Source: Actinomycetes bacterium (GTDB lineage Bacteria > Actinomycetota > Acidimicrobiia > Acidimicrobiales > Bog-793). Taken from it: 6,836 nt of DNA. The first letter of the stretch is position 1; each line of letters starts with the position of its first letter. The position numbers and the translations under genes were made by a program. This document shows positions 1 to 5,679 of the stretch, piece after piece. The notes under the pieces were generated by a model that worked only from the letters and a program-made list of their open reading frames with translations, did no database searches and was not told the DNA's origin. Location: NCBI GenBank assembly GCA_021823365.1, contig JAKAOD010000163.1, positions 1 to 6,836 of the forward strand. Reading direction: 5' to 3'.

Positions 1-32
1 CACACCGCCGCACGAAGCAACCCCAACGCGAG

Positions 33-368
33 CTATGGCAGGAAACGTCCCTTCTGCTCAGGCGTTCCGTGCCGCGCTATCATCAGGCACGCGAGGGAGT
101 GGCTGCCGAGGATGCCCGCGACACCCATCCAACCTCTTGAGATCTCCTCGAAGACGATCGCGTAGGACACCATGTCGATCCCGAGACCCCCGTACTCTGG
201 GGGGATCGTCATGCCGAAGAGCCCCATCTCCGTCATGGTGGTGACGATCGCGTCCGGGTACGTCCCGGCTTGCTCCATCTCGCGCGCCACCGGTCGGATC
301 TGAGCATCGACGAACCCACGCACGGTGTCGCGAAATTGCTCTTGCTCAAATGACAGCTCGAAATTCAC
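33..368 (-). CDS. Acyl-CoA dehydrogenase, N-terminal fragment ended by an in-frame TAG
   Basis: Acyl-CoA dehydrogenases are FAD flavoproteins that form the alpha,beta double bond of acyl-CoA thioesters in the cytoplasm and pass electrons to ETF. The visible 111 residues match the N-terminal helical domain: an FELSFEQEQFRDTVRGFV opening, IPPEYGGLG at about residues 55-63, EEISRG at 74-79, and HGTPEQKGRFLP just before the stop. The family is about 380 residues long, so the FAD-binding region and catalytic Glu are absent. The codons beyond the TAG (33-35) still read LALGLLRAAV, which aligns with the family, so this looks like a nonsense mutation or a sequence error near the edge rather than a natural end. 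I prefer the GTG at 366-368 because AAGGAG lies six bases upstream; an in-frame ATG at 387-389 has only a poor ribosome site. It is the last visible gene, 117 bp after the CoA-transferase. Substrate specificity cannot be read from this part. Confidence 0.8.
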   Translation of the reverse strand: MNFELSFEQEQFRDTVRGFVDAQIRPVAREMEQAGTYPDAIVTTMTEMGLFGMTIPPEYGGLGIDMVSYAIVFEEISRGWMGVAGILGSHSLACLMIARHGTPEQKGRFLP

Positions 369-489
369 CACGCGCTCCTTGCTCGTCATTGCCGCGGAAC
401 AGGACTTCTTGTGCAGGCGTAGAACAGTCGACCATCTCTCGCAATACCAGCGATACGGCGCTGCGATGGCGCGAACCTTCCACGCTCAT
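346..489 (-). CDS. Possible 47-residue small protein overlapping the CoA-transferase stop
   Basis: An ATG at 487-489 overlaps the CoA-transferase stop codon (486-488) as ATGA, the usual layout for translational coupling. The frame stays open for 47 codons and ends with TGA at 346-348, about 20 bp inside the acyl-CoA dehydrogenase gene. The peptide starts MSVEGSRHRSAVSLVLREM. It shows no signal peptide, membrane segment, metal motif or family I recognise. It would fill an otherwise empty 97-bp gap. In DNA of this GC content an open frame of this length arises easily by chance and the ribosome site is weak, so this is only a candidate. Confidence 0.18.
   Translation of the reverse strand: MSVEGSRHRSAVSLVLREMVDCSTPAQEVLFRGNDEQGARGEFRAVI
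375..380 (-). promoter_or_regulatory. Ribosome binding site deciding the acyl-CoA dehydrogenase start
   Basis: The minus strand reads AAGGAG here, followed by CGCGTG and then the GTG at 366-368. The six-base spacing is ideal, so the protein more likely begins VNFELSFEQ than at the ATG seven codons upstream. Family members commonly start just before this FELSxEQxxFRxxV segment. Confidence 0.55.
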
Positions 490-1724
490 CGTTCCAACAC
501 CCCGAACGCGCCCGAGGAGGACAGCTCGTCGATCACACGACTGTCGTAGCCGATGATCTCCGTGAGCACGTAGTCCGCGTCCTCGTTACGTTTCGGCGCT
601 CTACGGTAGGTAGGCGTGTCCTCTCCAGGCGGACCCACGCGTACGGGGGTCGCGAGCTGGCGCACCTTGCCGAACACAGGGTGCTCGACCTCGACGATCA
701 TCTGCCGGGCAACCGCATGCGGTTCTGCCAGCGCATCTGCGAGCGAAAGTATCGGCGCACAAGGTACGTCGGCTGCGTCAAGACGCTTCAGCCACTTCTC
801 GGTGGTCTCGGTACGGAACTCCGCCTCGAGGAGCGCGAGTAGCTCGTCGCGGTGCTCTGTCCGGGCTGCAAACGAGTCGAACCGGGGATCCTCAGCAAGG
901 TCGCTCATGCCGAGGGCTTTACACAATCGCACCCAGAATTTCTCCTTCGCACAACCGACGACGAGCCAGCCATCCGCGGTCTGGAAGTTCTGGAAGGGGA
1001 CAAGCGACGGGTGTGCGGAATGGCGCGTTCTCTCCTGTTTGAAACCGGCCGTGAGGCTCCAGGTCGCTATGTAGGTGAGCAGCGAAAGCGCGTTGTCGTA
1101 CAGGCTTACGTCGCAATCCGACCCGATACCGTCACGACGGGCACCGTGCAGGCCGGCAAGCAGGGCGATCGCAGCTACGTACCCGCCGGAATAGTCGACG
1201 AGGGAAGGGCCGGTCTTGGTCGGCGGGCTACCCGGTTCGCCCGTCAGCTCCATCCAACCCGCCAACGCCTGCAGGATGTAGTCGTAGCCGGGATTGGACG
1301 CACGGGGCCCAGTCATGCCAAAGCCACTCAAGGAACAGCATACGATCGCCGGGTTCAGGTGCGCGAGGTCCTCGTACCTGATGCGCAGCTTCCCCGGCAC
1401 GTCACCACGCAGGTTCGCGTAGACGGCGTCGGAATGCCTGACCAGATCCTCGAAGACACGACGGCCGGCTGGGTTCGTGATGTCCAGACTGATCGACCGC
1501 TTGTTCCGGTTGAACGTCTCGAAGAAGAGGCTGTCCTCGCCTTCCTGGAAGGGCGGTATGTAACGCCCGACGTCGCCACCCGAACTCGGGTCCTCTATCT
1601 TGATCACCTCCGCGCCGAGTTCGGCGAGCTGCAGCGACCCCCACGGTCCCGCGCCGTACTGTTCGATCGCGAGAATTCGCACGTCATGCAGTGGTCCTTG
1701 GCGCGAGGGAGTCGAAAGCCTCAC
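486..1724 (-). CDS. CaiB/BaiF family (class III) CoA-transferase
   Basis: Class III CoA-transferases move CoA between carboxylic acids through an aspartyl-CoA thioester and usually act in the cytoplasm as interlocked dimers. The 412 residues fit the family length (about 380-420). Visible signatures are the start VRILAIEQYGAGPWGSLQLAELGAEVIKIE (about 16-44), the NRNKRSISLDI block (72-82), CCSLSGFGMTGP (129-140), and the segment GPSLVDYSGGYVAA, whose Asp177 is the expected catalytic nucleophile. The C-terminal FGKVRQLATPVRVG stretch is also typical. The GTG start at 1722-1724 overlaps the regulator's TGA by four bases (GTGA), with GGAAGGA about ten bases upstream, so translation is probably coupled to the regulator. 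The neighbouring acyl-CoA dehydrogenase suggests that the CoA ester made here is the next enzyme's substrate. Donor and acceptor acids are unknown; specific names such as formyl-CoA or carnitine CoA-transferase are not supported. Confidence 0.93.
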   Translation of the reverse strand: MRLSTPSRQGPLHDVRILAIEQYGAGPWGSLQLAELGAEVIKIEDPSSGGDVGRYIPPFQEGEDSLFFETFNRNKRSISLDITNPAGRRVFEDLVRHSDAVYANLRGDVPGKLRIRYEDLAHLNPAIVCCSLSGFGMTGPRASNPGYDYILQALAGWMELTGEPGSPPTKTGPSLVDYSGGYVAAIALLAGLHGARRDGIGSDCDVSLYDNALSLLTYIATWSLTAGFKQERTRHSAHPSLVPFQNFQTADGWLVVGCAKEKFWVRLCKALGMSDLAEDPRFDSFAARTEHRDELLALLEAEFRTETTEKWLKRLDAADVPCAPILSLADALAEPHAVARQMIVEVEHPVFGKVRQLATPVRVGPPGEDTPTYRRAPKRNEDADYVLTEIIGYDSRVIDELSSSGAFGVLER

Positions 1725-2476
1725 CGGACTCGGTTCCTTCCTCCATCTTCGCTGTCGGCGACCCCGGCTGTCCCCCGGTCCCGACGGTACGCAACGTCGA
1801 TGGCGACGTAGACACTCGCAAGCTCTTCGAGGTGGGCGAGCATCGTCTTCTCCGTCGCCAGCTCGTCGCGCTTCTCGATCGCTGCAAGGATCTTGTGATG
1901 GTGGACCATAACCTGCTCCCAGAAGTCCCTCGGCGCTGCGCTTCGCTCCAGACGGGTGCGCATGACATTGAAGACGGGCCTCATCACGACTTCGAGCATG
2001 CGGTTGCCCGAAGCCCTCAGGATCGCGACGTGGAACCGCGAGTGGTCCATCCGCAGATCACTCGACGACAGGTTCGACAGCGCACCACGAATGCTTTCGA
2101 GCTGGGCGTCCGTGTGGCGCCGAGCCGCGAGCCCTGACGCCGGCGTTTCGAGCAAGATCCGGGATTCGACCAGTTCGGCGATGGAGAGGCGATCCGCGTC
2201 GGTGAGCAGACCAAGGTTCATCTCAAGAATCCGCGAGATGTTGTCGGGCTCCGGCGTCACGACGAAGGTTCCGCCTTTCGTCCCGCGCACCGTGACGAGC
2301 TGCTGCTCGGCCATCAGCAGTCGCAACCCCTCACGCACCGTCGCTCGGCTGACGCCGAAGAGCGCACCGAGCTTCACCTCGGTGGGAAGGCGCTCGCCGG
2401 GCCGCAACTCCCCACTCATGATGAGATCCCGCAGCTGTGCCGCCACCTGCACATAGGCGGGCTGCACCTGGGTCAC
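1721..2476 (-). CDS. GntR-family transcriptional regulator, FCD (FadR-type) subfamily
   Basis: This is a DNA-binding repressor or activator with an N-terminal winged helix and a C-terminal all-helical FCD ligand domain that typically senses organic acids. From the GTG at 2474-2476 it has 251 residues, the normal length. The winged helix spans about 7-73 (VQVAAQLRDLIMSGELRPGE, then the LPTEVKLGALFGVSR recognition region and a GTKGGTFV wing). The FCD domain spans about 90-235, with metal-site histidines 149 (RFHVAI), 193 (in HHHKI) and 215 (AHLEEL). The position that normally holds the first ligand Asp appears to be His145. The frame stays open upstream to a TTG at 2668, but that 64-residue extension is Arg-rich with no family match, and GAGG lies nine bases before the GTG. 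Its place inside the operon, overlapping the CoA-transferase start, suggests a local regulator responding to a pathway acid or CoA ester. The longer form cannot be excluded. Confidence 0.88.
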   Translation of the reverse strand: MTQVQPAYVQVAAQLRDLIMSGELRPGERLPTEVKLGALFGVSRATVREGLRLLMAEQQLVTVRGTKGGTFVVTPEPDNISRILEMNLGLLTDADRLSIAELVESRILLETPASGLAARRHTDAQLESIRGALSNLSSSDLRMDHSRFHVAILRASGNRMLEVVMRPVFNVMRTRLERSAAPRDFWEQVMVHHHKILAAIEKRDELATEKTMLAHLEELASVYVAIDVAYRRDRGTAGVADSEDGGRNRVR

Positions 2477-2496
2477 CGACAGCGACCTCGGTGACC
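2471..2496. promoter_or_regulatory. Perfect 9-bp inverted repeat over the GntR start codon
   Basis: GGTCACCGA (2471-2479) and TCGGTGACC (2488-2496) are exact reverse complements with an eight-base spacer. The repeat contains the preferred GTG start (2474-2476) and part of its GAGG ribosome site (2486-2489). As DNA it could be an autoregulatory operator; each arm also carries a GGTNACC near-palindrome, and the two centres are 19 bp apart. As RNA it would fold into a hairpin that hides the start codon. The sequence alone does not decide which. Confidence 0.5.
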
Positions 2497-2520
2497 TCCG
2501 TTCAGTTCCGAAGGTAGCAT
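2473..2520 (-). CDS. Possible 15-residue leader peptide before the GntR gene
   Basis: An ATG at 2518-2520 opens a 15-codon frame (MLPSELNGGHRGRCR) whose TGA (2473-2475) overlaps the regulator's GTG start as GTGA, the same arrangement as between the regulator and the CoA-transferase. Ribosomes translating it would pass through the inverted repeat at 2471-2496 and could open it. No good ribosome site is visible upstream and there is no attenuator-like run of one amino acid, so it may be accidental. It lies in the 184-bp stretch (2477-2660) between the hydroxyacid dehydrogenase stop and the regulator, where I saw no convincing sigma-70 promoter or terminator. Confidence 0.12.
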   Translation of the reverse strand: MLPSELNGGHRGRCR

Positions 2521-2660
2521 CACGCGCGGACTCAGGTGTCGCGTCGACCGGCAGCGCATCTCGCCTACCGCGGTCGCTCACCAACTCCGTACCCCTCGAC
2601 AGCACTCGACCAAGAACGAGAATCTCAACGCAAGCCTTCCTTTCCCTCTCGAGTCTGCCG

Positions 2661-3674
2661 TCACCCAAGGACCTCTGGGTTCACTGCGTGACGAGGGACC
2701 TTTCCGCAGAGCGCCGCCCAAAGGTTCTCTGAACCCGTCTGGCTGATGCGTTCGAACGTCTCAGAGATCCATGCAGACGCGTGTGGGGTCGCAATGACGT
2801 TCGGAAGAGCGAAGATCGGGTGCTCCACCGGGGGCGGCTCGCTCTCGTACGCATCAAGGGCGACGCCAGCCAGCTGCCCAGAGCGCAGAGCATCGTACAG
2901 CGCGTCCAGATCGACAAGCGCACCCCTTGCAGAGTTCACGACAATGGCACCCGGCTTCATGAGTGCAAGCGCGTGCGCGTCGATCATGTGATGGTTCTCG
3001 CTCGTAGCGATGGCGTGCAACGAGACAATGTCGCTCTCTCGCAAGAGCTCGTCAAAGGCGACCTGTTCCACCCCTCTGTCGGGCACCTCCACGTACGGGT
3101 CGTACACGAGCGTGCGAAGTTCCCAACCGCTCAGCCGACGAGCGACAGCGCGGCCGATGCGTCCATAGCCGACCAAACCAACCGTCCGCCGCCAAAGGAA
3201 CTCACACCATACGTCAGGAGTCCGCCACGTCCGCTCGCGAAGGCGCGCTGCGGTGTAGAAGAGGAACTGCTTGCGCAGGGCGAGCATTGCCGCGATCGTG
3301 TACTCGGCAACGGCTTCCACGTTCTCGGAGATCGGCGTGTTGGTGACGAGGACGCCGAGCTCGGTCGCAGCAGCCATGTCGATGCTGTCGACCCCGATGC
3401 CGTACTTCGAGACGAAGGCAAGGTCCGGCAAGGCCTCGATGACGTGCCGAGTCACTCGGTGCGTGCTCGCGCCCATGATCGCGACGTGGTGCTGCGCGCG
3501 CTCGATCAGCTCGCCCTCGGAGAGGAACTTCCCCCCCCAGGTCGTGACGCCTCGGTCGACCGAGACGCCGCGCTCCTCGAGCCACTCGAGCGACCTTCCC
3601 GTCGGATCGAGGATCTCGTGGACGAAGACGGATCGCGGCTTGAATGCCGCCTCTTGGATGCGCGCAGAAGCCAT
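2661..3674 (-). CDS. D-isomer-specific 2-hydroxyacid dehydrogenase (phosphoglycerate-dehydrogenase-like)
   Basis: These enzymes interconvert (R)-2-hydroxyacids and 2-oxoacids with NAD(H) in the cytoplasm. The 337 residues match the family. The nucleotide-binding fold carries GYGRIG at 169-174, with Asp192 at the end of the following strand (VYDPY), pointing to NAD rather than NADP. The catalytic triad is visible: Arg250 in NSARGALVD, Glu279 in DAYESEPP and His298 in TPHAS. YGIGVDSID (91-99) and NTPISENVEAVAE (112-124) are the usual substrate-domain and hinge blocks. The ATG at 3672-3674 lies only six bases after the OYE stop, with GGGAG about ten bases upstream, so both genes share a transcript. 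The short C-terminus has no ACT domain, so it is not a typical regulated SerA. Near residues 46-48 the gene has a run of eight G (3531-3538, C on the plus strand), and the frame is intact across it. Substrate is unknown; glyoxylate/hydroxypyruvate, aryl-lactate and phosphoglycerate are all possible. Confidence 0.92.
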   Translation of the reverse strand: MASARIQEAAFKPRSVFVHEILDPTGRSLEWLEERGVSVDRGVTTWGGKFLSEGELIERAQHHVAIMGASTHRVTRHVIEALPDLAFVSKYGIGVDSIDMAAATELGVLVTNTPISENVEAVAEYTIAAMLALRKQFLFYTAARLRERTWRTPDVWCEFLWRRTVGLVGYGRIGRAVARRLSGWELRTLVYDPYVEVPDRGVEQVAFDELLRESDIVSLHAIATSENHHMIDAHALALMKPGAIVVNSARGALVDLDALYDALRSGQLAGVALDAYESEPPPVEHPIFALPNVIATPHASAWISETFERISQTGSENLWAALCGKVPRHAVNPEVLG

Positions 3675-3680
3675 GTCCGC

Positions 3681-5630
3681 TCAGCTCCCGATCCCGTCAT
3701 GGGCGGACAGAGAAAGGATCTCTCGCGCCCGAGCGCTCGCCTCGCGCACGACCGCGAGCACCTCACGAGGTGCGTAGGCATCACCGATGACATGCGATAC
3801 GTCGTTCCCGTCGACAGTCCGGGCCCGATACGGACCTGCGCGTACAAGGGTTCCCACGCGCCCGATCACTCGCACATGTCCGGAATAGACGTGCGCCGCG
3901 ATGAGCATGCCATCGTCGGCACGCCGAGGGACAAGGAGGGTGTGAATCACCACGCCCGCGTCGTCGAGTCGGCGCAGTACACCGATCAGGCTCACGTAGG
4001 CGACGCGACGCCCGATCGCCGCCCGGCGAGTCACAAGCGTGACCGCATGTCCGGCAGCCACGAAGTCCTCTATCGCGCTATAGAGTGGCTCGGACTCCAT
4101 CTCGTCCACGACGACGACAGGATCCGCGAGTGCAGACACGTTCGCGAGCGCTTCTTCGAGCGAGATAGCGTCGACGCCTGGCAGCGGCTCGACGATGGGC
4201 GATGCACCCGTCGCGAGAACGACGACGTCGCCGCCGAGCTCCGACTCGGCTCCAGGTGCCACTTCGTCGTTCACCGTGATGCGTCCGCCTCCTGCGACGA
4301 TCTCATCGCGCAGCCAGTTCACGGCCGCTTGATAGCACGCGCGCCCGGCACGCGATGCCTCGCTGGCGAGTCGTCCACCGACTACAGGCGCACGCTCGTG
4401 GAGATGGACCGAGTGCCCGAGCTGGACGGCGACCCGAGCGAACTCGAGCCCTGCAGGTCCGCCGCCGACGACGTCCACGGAACGTGACCGATCGCGCGGT
4501 ACGGGTTCCGGGGTGCCCACGCGGCTCTCCTGACCGGTCCTCGGCTCGTAGATGCATGCGACCGGGCGACCGGTGTGTATGTACTCCCAGCAGACGTTGC
4601 AGTAGATGCAGGGACGGGGTGATCCTCCGGCGCGGACCTTGCGAACGAGATGAGGATCCGCGAGGAGGGCACGAGACATCCCGACCAGGTCGGCGGCGCC
4701 GTCCGCGACGAGCCAGTCCGCGGTGTCGACGTCGGGTATCTTTCCCACCGTCATGACCGGCTCCCCGGCGGATGCCTCGCGCACACCTCTTGCGAGATAC
4801 GAGAATTGCGCGTCCGCGAAACGGAGATCCGGGACGTGCGTCTCGAGGCTCGGGCTGAAGTTCCCCTGGCTCGCAGCGAAGTAGTCCGGCGCCGCCGTCG
4901 CTGCGAGGTGCCCGACGATTTCCTTCGTCGCGTCCAGATCGAGACCGCCGTCGACGAACTCGTGCACCGACAGCTTGAGCCCGATGACGAAATCTCGACG
5001 TACTGCTTCTCGGATCCTGCGAACGATCTCGACAACGAGACGAGCACGGTTCTCGACCGTGCCTCCCCACCTGTCGTCACGCCGGTTGCTCCAAGGCGAC
5101 AGGAACTGAGTGATGAGATAGCCGTGAGCGCCGTGGAGCTCCACGCCGTCAAAGCCTGCTTCAGCGAGATTGCATGCTGAAGTCACGAATCCCTCGACTA
5201 CGTCGAGGACCTCCGAGTCGCTCATCACGTGCGGCGTTGCGCCGCTGTAGGGGTCACGCTCGCCTGACGGCCCCCACGGCACGAGCGATGGGTTCCACAG
5301 CGCCTGGCGCCCAACGTGCCACAGCTGGCCGATCATCGCAGCTCCCCCTGCATGCACCGCATCAGCGAGGCGTTTGAAGTCACCAGCGAGCGACTCATCG
5401 AAGGCGAACGGCACAGTCGAGTTCGGCGAGGAGGTTGGGTGGACCAAGAGGACCACGGTGACCACCATCCCCACGCCGCCACTGGAACGCTCCGCGTAGA
5501 ACGCGATCTGCGCGTCCGTCAAAGCGGTGTTCGTGCCGAGGTTGTTGACCGTCGCCGAGAACGCAACGCGGTTCCGCACTACGCAACCACCCACCGAGAT
5601 GGGCTGCAGCGACGGCCTCGTCACTCCCAT
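3681..5630 (-). CDS. NADH:flavin oxidoreductase/ene-reductase, OYE family with 4Fe-4S and FAD domains
   Basis: This is a multidomain flavoenzyme of the group containing 2,4-dienoyl-CoA reductase, 2-enoate reductase and trimethylamine dehydrogenase (TMADH). From the ATG at 5628-5630 it has 649 residues. The FMN TIM barrel (about 1-330) carries SVGGCVVRNRVAFSA, the active-site block HGAHGYLITQFLSP (His166, His169, Tyr171) and SNRRDDRWGG (181-190). The iron-sulfur cysteines are 341, 344, 347 and 359, spaced Cx2Cx2Cx11C. A dinucleotide fold follows with GGGPAG at 389-394 and VVVLATG at 469-475. The barrel should reduce an activated C=C bond or oxidise an amine, with electrons moving through the cluster. 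I chose this ATG because it puts the conserved VRNR at residue 20, as in FadH; GTG 5675 and ATG 5669 are in-frame alternatives nearer the upstream stop, and the ribosome sites are weak for all three. Exact substrate is unknown. Confidence 0.9.
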   Translation of the reverse strand: MGVTRPSLQPISVGGCVVRNRVAFSATVNNLGTNTALTDAQIAFYAERSSGGVGMVVTVVLLVHPTSSPNSTVPFAFDESLAGDFKRLADAVHAGGAAMIGQLWHVGRQALWNPSLVPWGPSGERDPYSGATPHVMSDSEVLDVVEGFVTSACNLAEAGFDGVELHGAHGYLITQFLSPWSNRRDDRWGGTVENRARLVVEIVRRIREAVRRDFVIGLKLSVHEFVDGGLDLDATKEIVGHLAATAAPDYFAASQGNFSPSLETHVPDLRFADAQFSYLARGVREASAGEPVMTVGKIPDVDTADWLVADGAADLVGMSRALLADPHLVRKVRAGGSPRPCIYCNVCWEYIHTGRPVACIYEPRTGQESRVGTPEPVPRDRSRSVDVVGGGPAGLEFARVAVQLGHSVHLHERAPVVGGRLASEASRAGRACYQAAVNWLRDEIVAGGGRITVNDEVAPGAESELGGDVVVLATGASPIVEPLPGVDAISLEEALANVSALADPVVVVDEMESEPLYSAIEDFVAAGHAVTLVTRRAAIGRRVAYVSLIGVLRRLDDAGVVIHTLLVPRRADDGMLIAAHVYSGHVRVIGRVGTLVRAGPYRARTVDGNDVSHVIGDAYAPREVLAVVREASARAREILSLSAHDGIGS

Positions 5631-5679
5631 GCGCTGTCCATACCTCGTTCCTCCCGCACCGTACCCCATGGACACGCGC

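Noticed and set aside
852..1811. A 319-codon plus-strand frame opposite the CoA-transferase
   Set aside because: No family features, and the opposite strand carries a complete CaiB-type protein with its catalytic Asp.
2567..2574. Palindrome ACCGCGGT, plus nearby CTCGAG and GTCGAC palindromes
   Set aside because: Short, without extended symmetry or repetition; expected by chance at this base composition.
2590..2620. A weak promoter-like pair (TTGGTC, 16 bases, TACGGA) on the minus strand before the regulator
   Set aside because: It matches the sigma-70 consensus at too few positions to be told from chance in GC-rich DNA.
2477..2668. An N-terminal extension of the GntR regulator to a TTG at 2668
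   Set aside because: The 64 added residues are Arg-rich and unlike GntR proteins, the start would overlap the previous gene by eight bases, and a better-placed ribosome site precedes the GTG at 2476.
2781..4487. A 568-codon open frame on the plus strand, opposite the hydroxyacid dehydrogenase and OYE genes
   Set aside because: Its translation is rich in Arg, Asp and His without any recognisable domain, and it lies antisense to two clear enzyme genes; long antisense frames are common in high-GC DNA.
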